DNA of 38,610 nt from UBA11475 sp045655805 (GCA_045655805.1 JAZOPZ010000027.1:1-38610), one strand, 5' to 3'; shown: positions 15,240 to 23,577, counted from the first letter of the stretch. Notes: generated by a model not told the origin, from the letters alone. A program made the numbers and translations.

Positions 15240-15789
15240 ATATGTAGATAAAATAAACGCAACGCTAAAGGAATTGTTGTGGATAAAGCAAAAAATAAAC
15301 AAGATGCAAAACTCTGCTCAGTCCATAAAAAAGCTTCCTGATATAAATGTTTATAAAAATTATGCCGTAATCTTAGCATATGGATGTTTAGAGAATATAA
15401 CAAAAAATATTGTGGCAGATTATTATAAAAATCGTTCAATGCCTTTACGTTGTCAACAGTTTGCCGCACGATTATTAGGCGATAAGTATGCTCTATCAAT
15501 TGATAAGGAAAGTTTTCATCAGTTTTTCAAAAAAGAATGCAGTCACGAGTGGTTTGAGGAGATGAAACGACGCGAAAAAGCAGACTTGTTAGATAAACGA
15601 TACAAAAAGTATAGATATTCAAAAATGTGGATGGCAGTAAATTTTATTTTCCAAGAGAGATGTAGTTTTGCTCATGGACAAGCGTCTTATCAAGGAACAA
15701 TCAATGAATTAATTGAAAATTTTTATCCTGCAAGGTCATGGTTATATGAAGTAGACCACATTGTCTCTTCAAACAAGTTTCATGGGTAA
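15229..15789 (+). CDS. HEPN-domain putative ribonuclease
   Basis: A 186-residue, mostly helical protein of the RiboL-PSP-HEPN/MAE_28990-like kind. The diagnostic R-x4-H catalytic motif is R144-CSFA-H149, and helices before it contain ILAYGCLENITKNIV, typical of the first HEPN helices. HEPN proteins with this motif are metal-independent RNases in toxin-antitoxin and abortive infection systems. The start overlaps the DUF262 gene by 11 bp, so expression is coupled; the DUF262 partner may regulate or trigger it. That the pair kills or arrests infected cells is inference. Confidence 0.82.
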   Translation: MQDEYVDKINATLKELLWIKQKINKMQNSAQSIKKLPDINVYKNYAVILAYGCLENITKNIVADYYKNRSMPLRCQQFAARLLGDKYALSIDKESFHQFFKKECSHEWFEEMKRREKADLLDKRYKKYRYSKMWMAVNFIFQERCSFAHGQASYQGTINELIENFYPARSWLYEVDHIVSSNKFHG

Positions 15790-15815
15790 TTGAATTTTTA
15801 TTAGGAGGAGTAAAA

Positions 15816-17315
15816 ATGAAAGCGGTTATATATGCGAGGTATTCTTCGGATAACCAACGTGAAGAATCAATTGATGGTCAGCTCCGTGAATGCAAAAAAT
15901 TCGCTGAATACAACGGAATAACGGTTATCGGCGAGTATATAGACCGTGCTTTCTCTGCTAAAACCGATAATCGCCCTGAGTTCCAACGTATGATAAAAGA
16001 CAGTTATAAATCTGTTTTTGATACTGTTATCGTGTGGAAATTAGACCGTTTTGCTCGAAATCGTTATGACTCGGCAAGATACAAGGCATTATTAAAGAAA
16101 AACGGCGTTAGGGTTATATCGGCTACTGAAAAGATTTCCGAAGATGCAAGCGGAATACTTCTTGAATCACTTTTAGAAGGCTATGCCGAATACTACTCTG
16201 CGGAACTTGCTGAAAAAGTTAAACGTGGTATGACGGACAACGCCTTAAAAGCAAAGTCTAACGGTGTGCGTGCTCCTTTCGGTTATTACATTGACGATAC
16301 CGACCACTATCAAATAGATGAAACGCTTGCCCCTATCGTTAAAGAGATATTTGCTCTTTACGTGGACGGCAAAAAGGTAACAGATATCGTAAAAATTATG
16401 GCGGAGCGTGGCATTAAAAATCGCAACTACCCACTAAACTACAACTCGATTTACCGCATACTTACTAACCGTAAATACATAGGCGAGTACAAGTTCGGCG
16501 ACGTGCTTTTAGAAAACGGTATTCCTGCTTTTATAGATAAAGAAACGTTTGAAATGGCACAAAGCCGTATGGCAAGAAATAAAAAAGCACCGGCAATGCA
16601 CCGAACGGAAGATGATTATCTATTAACCACTAAACTTTTTTGCGGACATTGTGGAGCGTTTATGGTTGGAGAAATTGGTACAAGTCATACTTCAAAACAA
16701 TATCGTTACTATAAATGCACCCGTGCTAAAAAAGGAAACTGCAAGAAGAAAGCGGTAGGAAAAGATTATATCGAAAACTTGGTAATTGACGATATAATGG
16801 AACTACTTTCAGACAACAACGTTTTAGAAGAGCTTGCTAAAAGAATTTACGAGATGCAGTCCGAACAGTCCTTTGCGGTGGCAACGCTAAAGAGTCAACT
16901 TGAAGAAGTAGATAAGAAACTTGATAACCTTGTGGAAGCAATAACAAACGGTATTTATTCAAGCAAAACCAAGCAGGTTTTGGACGAGCTTGAAGATAGA
17001 AAGAAAAATCTTGAAGAAGAACTTTATCAAGAAGAATTAAACCACCCCGTTGTTTCCGAAGAGCAAATACTTCACGCTTTATATCACTACAAAAGTTTAG
17101 ATATAAGCACCAAAGAAGGCAAACAACGTTTAATCGACGGCTTTGTAAATTCAATTTACCTATACGACGATAGATACGTTATAACGTTTAACTATAAAAA
17201 TAAATCAAAAACCGTAACTTTTGAGGAAATCGAAAGTTCGTCTTTAACATCAAAGGCTTCACCAGTAAAAAAGAGTAACTTTGGTTACTCTTTTTTAATG
17301 CGTTTTGGTAGTTAA
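15816..17315 (+). CDS. Large serine recombinase (element integrase)
   Basis: A 499-residue large serine recombinase that should integrate and excise the element. The N-terminal resolvase domain (residues 1-150) has YARYSSDNQ with catalytic Ser10 and the WKLDRFARNR arginine motif. The recombinase domain covers about 155-270, a zinc ribbon has CGHCG near 276 and a later Cys pair, and a coiled coil lies about 345-420. AGGAGG precedes ATG 15816. Its last ~20 codons run through a hairpin-T-tract sequence that is repeated downstream of attR (17447-17509), so the natural C-terminus may have been altered. tRNA genes are usually the targets of tyrosine integrases, so a serine enzyme with a 21-bp tRNA repeat is unusual. 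Confidence 0.93.
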   Translation: MKAVIYARYSSDNQREESIDGQLRECKKFAEYNGITVIGEYIDRAFSAKTDNRPEFQRMIKDSYKSVFDTVIVWKLDRFARNRYDSARYKALLKKNGVRVISATEKISEDASGILLESLLEGYAEYYSAELAEKVKRGMTDNALKAKSNGVRAPFGYYIDDTDHYQIDETLAPIVKEIFALYVDGKKVTDIVKIMAERGIKNRNYPLNYNSIYRILTNRKYIGEYKFGDVLLENGIPAFIDKETFEMAQSRMARNKKAPAMHRTEDDYLLTTKLFCGHCGAFMVGEIGTSHTSKQYRYYKCTRAKKGNCKKKAVGKDYIENLVIDDIMELLSDNNVLEELAKRIYEMQSEQSFAVATLKSQLEEVDKKLDNLVEAITNGIYSSKTKQVLDELEDRKKNLEEELYQEELNHPVVSEEQILHALYHYKSLDISTKEGKQRLIDGFVNSIYLYDDRYVITFNYKNKSKTVTFEEIESSSLTSKASPVKKSNFGYSFLMRFGS

Positions 17316-17336
17316 GGGGTTCGAACGCGAGCGTTT

Positions 17337-17363
17337 AAAAAACAGTAGCCACCTACTGTTTTT
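17337..17363 (+). terminator. Terminator downstream of the recombinase
   Basis: AAAAACAGTAG pairs with CTACTGTTTTT around CCAC. It ends rightward transcription of the element. Confidence 0.75.
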
Positions 17364-17431
17364 AGCGAGCCGGCGTGATAGCGAGTTTGTTTTTGCTTTT
17401 TCTTTTTTTACTAACTTTATAACGAGCGGAG

Positions 17432-17452
17432 CGAACCCCGTACGGGTCACCA
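17432..17452 (+). repeat. Right attachment core (attR)
   Basis: Exact 21-bp copy of the tRNA-Glu 3' end, including the CCA, without the rest of a tRNA. Confidence 0.85.
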
Positions 17453-17528
17453 GTAAAAAAAGTAACTTTGGTTGCTCTTTTTTAATGCGTTTTGGTAGTT
17501 AAGGGGTTCTACTCTTTTTTATTTTTTA

Positions 17529-17557
17529 TTGATAAAATTACAATTAAGTGATATAAT
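17529..17557 (+). promoter_or_regulatory. Promoter of the GNAT gene pair
   Basis: TTGATA (17529-17534) and TATAAT (17552-17557), 17 bp apart, followed by AAGAAGGA before ATG 17586. Confidence 0.8.
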
Positions 17558-17585
17558 CAAAATACTACTATAAAGAAGGATTGCT

Positions 17586-18062
17586 ATGAACAACACACAG
17601 TTTAGATTTGCTAAAAAAGAAGATACGGCGCTAATATTACAATTTATTAAAGAGTTAGCAGAATATGAAAATATGTCTAGCGAAGTTATTGCCGACGAAA
17701 AAACTCTTTCAACTTGGATTTTTGACAAACAAAAAGCCGAAGTTCTTTTTGCGATTGAAGATGGCAAAGAAGTAGGTTTTGCGCTGTTTTTTCATAATTT
17801 TTCAACTTTTTTAGGCAGGGCTGGTATATATTTAGAAGACCTTTTCGTTAAGCCAGAATACAGAAAGCGTGGACACGGCAAAGCGCTTATAAAACAACTT
17901 GCAAAAATCGCCGTGGAGCGTGGTGCTGGTCGGCTTGAACTATCTTGCCTTGATTGGAACTCCCCTAGCATTGACTTTTACCTTTCACTTGGCGCAACCA
18001 AAATGGACGAGTGGACGGTTTACCGTTTTTCGGGTGAAAATCTTGAGAATTTATCAAAATAA
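17586..18062 (+). CDS. GNAT N-acetyltransferase, diamine/thialysine acetyltransferase-like
   Basis: A 158-residue GCN5-type acetyltransferase using acetyl-CoA. The core is FLGRAGIYLEDLFVKPEYR, followed by the pyrophosphate-binding RKRGHGKAL and, near the C-terminus, WNxPSIDFYxSLGA. The IYLEDLFVKPEYRGxGxGxxL form and full length are those of the spermidine/spermine and thialysine acetyltransferase group, so a polyamine-like or lysine-analogue substrate is plausible but not proven. AAGAAGGA precedes the ATG. Only two bases separate its stop from the next start, so the two acetyltransferase genes form an operon. Confidence 0.85.
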   Translation: MNNTQFRFAKKEDTALILQFIKELAEYENMSSEVIADEKTLSTWIFDKQKAEVLFAIEDGKEVGFALFFHNFSTFLGRAGIYLEDLFVKPEYRKRGHGKALIKQLAKIAVERGAGRLELSCLDWNSPSIDFYLSLGATKMDEWTVYRFSGENLENLSK

Positions 18063-18064
18063 TT

Positions 18065-19264
18065 ATGAACGGATATATTTTAAGTTTAATTATATTACTT
18101 GTTGCTTTCGGCATAGCAATCTTTTTTATAACAAAATTACCTGCTAAAAAATACGTTAACGCCGTTTTCGTTGCAAGCGTAACCTTGCCATACGTTTATT
18201 GCGTACTACACATATTAAAAACTACTAGCGTAACAGATTGGAATTTTTTGAACACATTACCAACAGCAAACGTAAGCCCGTTTATTTTTTGTATTCTTCC
18301 ACTCTGTTTGATATTGCCACGAAAGACCTACTTATTAACGCTAATATCTCTGCTTTCCGTAGGCATGTTCGTTGCAGGAACGATTACTTGTTTGTTTAAC
18401 TTTATTAGAAACTACAATTTTTATTTACATTTTGTTATTGATACTTTCAGCCACTACGCGCTATCTTTATTTGGAATATATCTAGTAAAAAGCAAACAAG
18501 TAAAACTGACGACTAAAAACTGTTTAATTAGTGGTGGCATTATTTTTTCAGTAGCAACGATAATGCTAATATTGAACTTGATTTTTGACACGGCGTTTTT
18601 TGGACTTTCGCTAAACGGCAAGCACAATATTTACAACGTAGTAATTTGCAAAAGCAGTTCACTTTCTGCACTACTATATTACGTAGGGCTTGCAGGTGTT
18701 TTAACGATTGGTTACACAGCGCAAAAGTTTATCTTTGAAGAAAAGCCGTTAATAAAACTTTCTCAAAAAAAAGACAATGCAAACATTTTAAAACTTTTAG
18801 AAGAAAGTTTCCCACCTGACGAAAGAAGGACGGACGACAAGCAACGCGAAGTTTTTTCTAACCCTAACTATAAACCTTTCGTTTGTAAAGTTGATAAACA
18901 ATTTGCTGGTACTATTACATCGTGGCAACTTGATAACATTGTCTTTATCGAACACTTTGCCGTTGCACCGTCAATGAGAAACCAAGGGATTGGCGCTAAA
19001 ATGCTTGTAGATTTTTGCAAGCACACCGACAAAACTATCGTGCTTGAAGTTGAACCACCAACCAACGAACTTGCAAAAAGGCGTATTGCGTTTTATCAAA
19101 GACAAGGCTTTATTTTTAACGATTACGAATATTATCAACCTGCTTATAGTGAAGGTAAAAACGGGGTTTCACTTAAGATCATGAGTTACGGCAAAGCATT
19201 AAATAATGACGAGTTTTTATCAATAAAAAACGCCCTTTATAAAGGCGTTTATGGTAAAAATTAG
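18065..19264 (+). CDS. Integral membrane protein fused to a C-terminal GNAT domain
   Basis: A 399-residue protein. Residues 1 to about 230 contain six or seven hydrophobic helices. Residues about 235-380 form a GNAT acetyltransferase with FIEHFAVAPSMRNQGIGAKML as the acetyl-CoA core and RRIAFYQRQGF near the end. The membrane half does not match a family I can name with confidence; its TM spacing recalls YwaF/TMEM164-like proteins. The catalytic domain would sit at the membrane, so the substrate may be a lipid head group, a surface precursor or an exported amine. It directly follows a soluble GNAT gene, and a bidirectional terminator ends the pair. Confidence 0.75.
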   Translation: MNGYILSLIILLVAFGIAIFFITKLPAKKYVNAVFVASVTLPYVYCVLHILKTTSVTDWNFLNTLPTANVSPFIFCILPLCLILPRKTYLLTLISLLSVGMFVAGTITCLFNFIRNYNFYLHFVIDTFSHYALSLFGIYLVKSKQVKLTTKNCLISGGIIFSVATIMLILNLIFDTAFFGLSLNGKHNIYNVVICKSSSLSALLYYVGLAGVLTIGYTAQKFIFEEKPLIKLSQKKDNANILKLLEESFPPDERRTDDKQREVFSNPNYKPFVCKVDKQFAGTITSWQLDNIVFIEHFAVAPSMRNQGIGAKMLVDFCKHTDKTIVLEVEPPTNELAKRRIAFYQRQGFIFNDYEYYQPAYSEGKNGVSLKIMSYGKALNNDEFLSIKNALYKGVYGKN

Positions 19265-19313
19265 CATATAACGGTATTGTCAAACACTACCAAACCAAAT
19301 TTATAACAACAAA

Positions 19314-19340
19314 AAAAGAACGGCAATTTGCCGTTCTTTT
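19314..19340. terminator. Bidirectional terminator between convergent genes
   Basis: AAAAGAACGGC pairs with GCCGTTCTTTT around a 5-base loop, with T-runs on both strands. Confidence 0.88.
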
Positions 19341-19352
19341 ATTTGAGTTTTA

Positions 19353-20654
19353 TTAAGCAACAACTTCGTTTTCTGAAGCGGGTTCTTCTTGAGCAACATC
19401 TTCAACAACTTTATCTTTACCAACTTCAAAATGTAAACCTTTCTTTTGCCAATCCATATATTCAGCCGTTGTTGCAAACATTACGTCACCAGATGAATTG
19501 ATAGCGGTTTCAAGCGAATCTTGAATAACACCGATAATAAAACCAACTGCAACCATTTGCATTGCAACACTTGACGGAACGTTCAAAAGCGAACAAGCCA
19601 TAGGGATTAACAAAAGTGAACCACCTGCTACACCCGACGCGCCACAAGCACCTAGGGTTGCTACAAAACTTAAAAGTATCGCCATAAAGAAATTAACTTC
19701 TATACCACAGGTGAACGCTGCACATAAACTTAATACCGTAATAGTAATCGCCGCGCCGTCCATATTTATAGTTGCACCCAAAGGTATTGCTACAGAATAA
19801 TATTCTTCGTCAAGACCTAAATTTTTACAAAGTTGCATATTTACAGGGATATTTGCTGCAGAACTTCTTGTAAAGAACGCTGAAATACCACTATCTTTTA
19901 CACACCTGAACACAAGTGGATAAGGATTTTTCTTTAAGCAAAGGAATACGAGAAGTGGGTCTATTACAAGGAACACGAGTAACATACAACCAACTAAAAC
20001 GAGCAGAAGCGTACCGTAGTCAACGAAAATTTCCATACCGTATTCGCCAACCGATGCAAATACTAAACCCATAATACCAAAAGGCGCAAGTTGAATAACC
20101 CAACCAACTACCTTTGAAACTGCGTTTGATATATCAGCAAAAAACTCTTTAGTTTTATCCGAACCGACAATTCTTAAAGCAAAGCCTAAAATAATTGCCC
20201 AAGTCAAAATACCAACGTAGTTGCCGTTTATTAATGCTGAAACAGGATTTTCAACCATCTTAAGAAAAAGCGCAGAAAGAACCTCACTAAGACCTGATGG
20301 TGCGCTATTGCCTGCCCCTTTTAAATCTAATGGAATAGTTACCTTAAAAATAAAACTTACTATAACTGCAAACGCTGCTGCTAAGAAAGTACTTAACATA
20401 TAAAGCATAATTACTTTTGCAAAACGACCACCGATGTTTTTGCCCGCCGTTGACAATGATGAAAGCACCAACACAAAAACAAGTATCGGAGCGATTGCCT
20501 TAAGCGCGCCGACGAAAATATCGCCGAAAACTTTTAAAAACGTCGCTTGTGGCAAAAGTAACCCAAAAAGTATACCGATTGCCATACCTACGAGTATTCT
20601 TAATACTAACGGAGTTTTAACATAAAAGTTAAAAATTTTTTTAACGTAATCCAT
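19353..20654 (-). CDS. sstT: Serine/threonine:sodium symporter SstT
   Basis: A 433-residue member of the dicarboxylate/amino acid:cation symporter family. It imports Ser/Thr with sodium. The diagnostic segments are AFFTRSSAANIPVNM (helical hairpin HP1, Ser-rich), PLGATINMDGAAITI (TM7 NMDG motif) and GASGVAGGSLLLIPMA (HP2), as in SstT. About eight membrane helices plus the two re-entrant hairpins are visible. The C-terminus ends in an acidic tail of about 35 residues. AAGGA lies upstream of the ATG, and it has its own promoter. GltP/GltT-type glutamate carriers are the alternative, but the motif wording favours SstT. Confidence 0.9.
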   Translation of the reverse strand: MDYVKKIFNFYVKTPLVLRILVGMAIGILFGLLLPQATFLKVFGDIFVGALKAIAPILVFVLVLSSLSTAGKNIGGRFAKVIMLYMLSTFLAAAFAVIVSFIFKVTIPLDLKGAGNSAPSGLSEVLSALFLKMVENPVSALINGNYVGILTWAIILGFALRIVGSDKTKEFFADISNAVSKVVGWVIQLAPFGIMGLVFASVGEYGMEIFVDYGTLLLVLVGCMLLVFLVIDPLLVFLCLKKNPYPLVFRCVKDSGISAFFTRSSAANIPVNMQLCKNLGLDEEYYSVAIPLGATINMDGAAITITVLSLCAAFTCGIEVNFFMAILLSFVATLGACGASGVAGGSLLLIPMACSLLNVPSSVAMQMVAVGFIIGVIQDSLETAINSSGDVMFATTAEYMDWQKKGLHFEVGKDKVVEDVAQEEPASENEVVA

Positions 20655-20684
20655 AATAAACCATCCTTAAATAGTAGCCGTCTT

Positions 20685-20713
20685 ATTGTACGATAAAAAT
20701 CGAAAATTGTCAA
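20685..20713 (-). promoter_or_regulatory. Promoter of sstT
   Basis: TTGACA (20713-20708) and TACAAT (20690-20685), 17 bp apart on the minus strand. Confidence 0.82.
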
Positions 20714-20790
20714 CCCCTTACCCTATGTTGCAAATTTTTTCAAATATTTAAGGTAAAAATTACAATAATTAACTTAAAAAACTTTGCGCA

Positions 20791-20819
20791 TTGCAAAATA
20801 CTTTTTCAAATGCTATACT
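20791..20819 (+). promoter_or_regulatory. Promoter of the Gfo/Idh/MocA gene
   Basis: TTGCAA (20791-20796) and TATACT (20814-20819), 17 bp apart, with TGC just before the -10. Confidence 0.75.
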
Positions 20820-20868
20820 CTTCTCAACAAAAAAACCAATTCGTTAGTCGCAAAAAAGGGGATTTATT

Positions 20869-22074
20869 ATGAACAAACAATTTACAGTAGCAATTATAGG
20901 TTGTGGTGAATTTGCAAGTAACTTCGTACATATTTTTCAGGCACATCCGTTTGTTAAAAAAGTTTACGTGTGCGACGTCATTAAAGAAAAGGCGGAAAAT
21001 TACAAAAAACGCTTTGGCGTAGACGTTATTGACACTTTTGAAGAAGTCCTTGCAAATAAAGAAATTGATGCGATCGCTTGCTTTGTACAAAGACACTTGC
21101 ACGGACCTATCATAATTTCAGCACTAAAGGCAGGTAAACACGTGTATTCTGCCGTACCTATGGCTAGCGAAGTTGACGAGTGCAAAGAAATCGTCGAACT
21201 CGTCAAACAAACCGGATTAACCTATATGATGGGTGAAACCTGCGTTTACTATCCTTGCGCTATGTATTGCAAAAAAGAACACGATAAAGGCACTTTTGGC
21301 AACTTCGTTTACGCTGAATCACAATACTTTCACGATTTAAGCCACTTTCCTAAAGGATATTCCGATAGAGATGAATCAGCCGTTCCACCGTTCTTTTACC
21401 CTACCCACTCTACAGCAATGGTGTTGTACGCGACGGGCGCTAGGGTTACGAAAGTTACGGCTTTCGGTTATATTGATAAAGAAGAAAATACTTTGTTTAC
21501 TAAAGGCAAAAACCCTTGGGACAACACCTTTAGCAACGAATTTTCATTTATGCAACTTTCAAACGGCGGTTTGGCGAGAGTGTCCGAGTGTAGAAGAATA
21601 GGCTACAAAGCACCAAGTTCATACATATCTGGTTTTTACGGTACTAAAGCAAGTTATCAATATAATAACGCGCAACACTTACTAACTACTTTAACACCTG
21701 ACGGCGTTTCGCTTAAAGACGTTTCCGACGAAGTTTGTACTTACGAAATGACCGCTCACAAGTTAGACGCCGACTATAAAGAAAAAGTCGCAAATCACGG
21801 TTGGGCTTGGAATAATTTTGCTCCCGTTCAAGACGAAGAAGTTGCTAGACTTCCTAAATCAGTATTAGAAAGCGATGGTAACGGACATATGGGCTCGCAC
21901 AAACTTTTAGTCGACGACTTTTGCCAAAGCGTTATAAACGGTACTATACCTAAAGTCAACGCTTGGCAAGCGTTCAGATACACCGTGCCTGGACTTATTG
22001 CTCATCAATCAGCGCTGGGCGGTGGTATTACGCTTGAAGTACCGGACATGGGCGACGCCCCTAAAAAGTTATAG
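20869..22074 (+). CDS. Gfo/Idh/MocA-family NAD(P)-dependent oxidoreductase
   Basis: A 401-residue oxidoreductase. The N-terminal Rossmann fold shows VAIIGCGEFASNFV at residues 7-20, and the family's KxGKHVYSAVPMA follows in the position of the usual EKP motif (here VPM, so the Lys is missing). The middle has YPTHSTAMVLYATG with the His that acts in catalysis in the family. The C-terminal sheet covers about 130-380. Substrates are usually sugars, inositols or their derivatives; which one cannot be told. AGGGG precedes the ATG. It is convergent with a dehydrogenase that may serve a related sugar pathway. Confidence 0.85.
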   Translation: MNKQFTVAIIGCGEFASNFVHIFQAHPFVKKVYVCDVIKEKAENYKKRFGVDVIDTFEEVLANKEIDAIACFVQRHLHGPIIISALKAGKHVYSAVPMASEVDECKEIVELVKQTGLTYMMGETCVYYPCAMYCKKEHDKGTFGNFVYAESQYFHDLSHFPKGYSDRDESAVPPFFYPTHSTAMVLYATGARVTKVTAFGYIDKEENTLFTKGKNPWDNTFSNEFSFMQLSNGGLARVSECRRIGYKAPSSYISGFYGTKASYQYNNAQHLLTTLTPDGVSLKDVSDEVCTYEMTAHKLDADYKEKVANHGWAWNNFAPVQDEEVARLPKSVLESDGNGHMGSHKLLVDDFCQSVINGTIPKVNAWQAFRYTVPGLIAHQSALGGGITLEVPDMGDAPKKL

Positions 22075-22137
22075 AACGGTATATTTTTATCACACAGTAA
22101 ACACAAAACGGTCAGTTTTCACACAACCGTTCAATAG

Positions 22138-22163
22138 AAAAAGCCACCAATCGGTGGCTTTTT
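22138..22163. terminator. Bidirectional terminator
   Basis: AAAAAGCCACC pairs with GGTGGCTTTTT around AATC, between convergent oxidoreductase genes. Confidence 0.88.
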
Positions 22164-22175
22164 GTTTTATATTCA

Positions 22176-23428
22176 TTAAATTTTAGGAGCATTTTCTAAT
22201 AAGTATTTTTCAGCCTCTGCGTTCCACATACCGCCGTGCTTTTTAACTAGAATTGCGAGTTCACGGTACAAATCGTTGTTCTTTCCAAGTTCTTCCAAAT
22301 CTGCAATGGCAATAAGTGGTAAATCTAAATGATTATAGCAAACTTTTTTAGCGCCTGACGGTTTTTCCATAGCGAATAAAGTTTCTTTTACTGCGTTAAG
22401 ACCAAGTATGTGAGAAACTATCGCGCCTGCGTTAACCTTACCTGCCGAAACCAAATCTAAAACGTCGGTCATATCAACTGGAATACTACCTGCGGTCCCA
22501 ACCACGTGAATACCGTCGTAATGTACTCTATAAAGGTTGAGTGAACCTTGCATTTCGTGCACGGGTGGACCGGCAAAGAAGTTTACGCAACCATCGGTAC
22601 GACATATTTTTTCAGCCAGCGTAAAGAGAGCAGGTACTGGAACCATAACGAAAACGTCGTCAAAACCACCTTCAGATAAATTAATAAGATATTCTTCTAA
22701 ATTTGCAATACCGGCAGTATTGAGATATACTAAATCGACCCCGCGTTCTTTTGCGCTTTCCACACTACTCTTTTCAGACGCAAACTTAAGTCTTTCGTCA
22801 CTTAAATCGGTAACCACAACTTGACTAACACCAGCATAGCCACAAGCAAGTTCAACTGCACCGATACCCATAGGACCTGCACCACCTAAAATGGCAACCC
22901 TACCGCCTTTTTTAGCGCCGTCGAATCTTTCGTAATTAGTGTAGTTGGTGTGATACATACCTTTAAACCACGAATTACGCACGCTAAACTTTCAGCAAGC
23001 GAACCTTCAAAATAACCTTCGCCATTATACGGCAATAAACAACCCCTTTCGAGAACGACTTCGGGAACAACTGCGTATTGAGTGTTGCCACCGATATATT
23101 GGTAAGAATATCCTGGGTCGTGACCATTGTCAAGTTTGAGCGCAGGTTGAATAACTACTTTTTGCCCAACTTTCCAATCACCTTTTGCTTTTTTGCCAAC
23201 CTTTAAAATTTCGCCACACATTTCGTGCCCGATAATAACGGGTTTTTCAGCAATATCGTTAGGAACTCGCTTATGCGCCGTGCCTTGCTTTATCGCTTTA
23301 TAAGTAGATGCACACACGCTGTCGCTTACTACTTTAATTAAAATTTCATTTTCGGTAATTTCAGGCAACTCGAAACTTTCAAGTCTAATATCGTTTGCTC
23401 CGTATAATCTTACTGCGTTGGTTTGCAT
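22176..23428 (-). CDS. Zinc-type alcohol/sugar dehydrogenase, split by a -1 frameshift
   Basis: Two overlapping frames together make one medium-chain dehydrogenase of about 417 residues. The first, from ATG 23428 behind AAGGAG, gives the GroES-like half with Cys near 37 (SVCAS), GHEMCGEI and VGQKVVIQPAL, and stops at 22886. The second, in the -1 frame, gives the Rossmann half with VAILGGAGPMGIGAVELA and runs to 22176. They join at the heptamer T TTA AAG (22967-22961), and a -1 slip there restores SLACVIRG-xK-GMYHTNY without loss. It may be programmed frameshifting, a pseudogene or a sequencing indel. A sugar-phosphate or polyol substrate is likely. Its promoter lies 29 bp upstream, and the DeoR-type gene diverges from it. 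Confidence 0.8.
22961..22967 (-). other. Slippery heptamer at the dehydrogenase frame break
   Basis: T TTA AAG in the zero frame fits X XXY YYZ exactly, and slipping back one base gives TTT AAA, then GGT ATG TAT in the second frame. I see no strong Shine-Dalgarno upstream or obvious pseudoknot downstream. Confidence 0.6.
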
Positions 23429-23446
23429 AAAAAATCTCCTTAAATT

Positions 23447-23517
23447 TTTCAATCATATTGTAGCACCTTTGAAAGAAACGGTCAACGTTAAACGATTATA
23501 TTGAGCGTTTCAATCAT
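23447..23517. promoter_or_regulatory. Direct repeat TTTCAATCAT, candidate repressor sites
   Basis: TTTCAATCAT occurs at 23447-23456 and 23508-23517. The first copy directly follows the -10 of the dehydrogenase promoter on the minus strand. An inverted pair GCACCTTT/AAAGGTGC (23463-23470, 23540-23547) also lies here. The divergent DeoR-type protein is the obvious candidate to bind. Confidence 0.5.
23457..23485 (-). promoter_or_regulatory. Promoter of the split dehydrogenase
   Basis: TTGACC (23485-23480) and TACAAT (23462-23457), 17 bp apart on the minus strand. Confidence 0.78.
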
Positions 23518-23577
23518 TTTTAGGTGGTTTTTTAGATTAAAAGGTGCCAAAACTTTCACAAAACAATCAAATCGTGC

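Larger units (their letters stand above)
5372..17452 (+). mobile_element. Integrative mobilizable element in tRNA-Glu with restriction and HEPN cargo
   Basis: The element is bounded by a 21-bp direct repeat of the tRNA-Glu 3' end (5372-5392 and 17432-17452). It carries a large serine recombinase at the right end, a Pre/MobV-type relaxase with an oriT-like inverted repeat, regulatory genes, a two-methyltransferase restriction-modification operon, a DUF262-HEPN pair and an unrecognised 511-aa gene. There are no type IV secretion genes, so it would be mobilized by a helper rather than self-transferring. Flanking genes (lipid kinase and tRNAs on the left, GNAT enzyme on the right) look like ordinary chromosome. 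Confidence 0.85.
17259..17509 (+). repeat. 64-bp imperfect direct repeat spanning the recombinase 3' end and attR flank
   Basis: 17259-17322 and 17447-17509 match over their whole length except one indel and two substitutions. Each begins TCACCAG (the end of the tRNA-Glu sequence in the second copy) and holds the hairpin AAGAGTAAC/GTTACTCTTTTTT or its decayed form. The first copy supplies the recombinase stop codon; the second is the likely original terminator of the tRNA operon. The 109 bp between copy 1 and attR holds one more terminator and no gene. Confidence 0.85.

Noticed and set aside
17305..17502. 65-codon frame after the recombinase
   Set aside because: It arises from the 64-bp repeat and crosses attR and a terminator; it mimics the recombinase tail and has no ribosome site.
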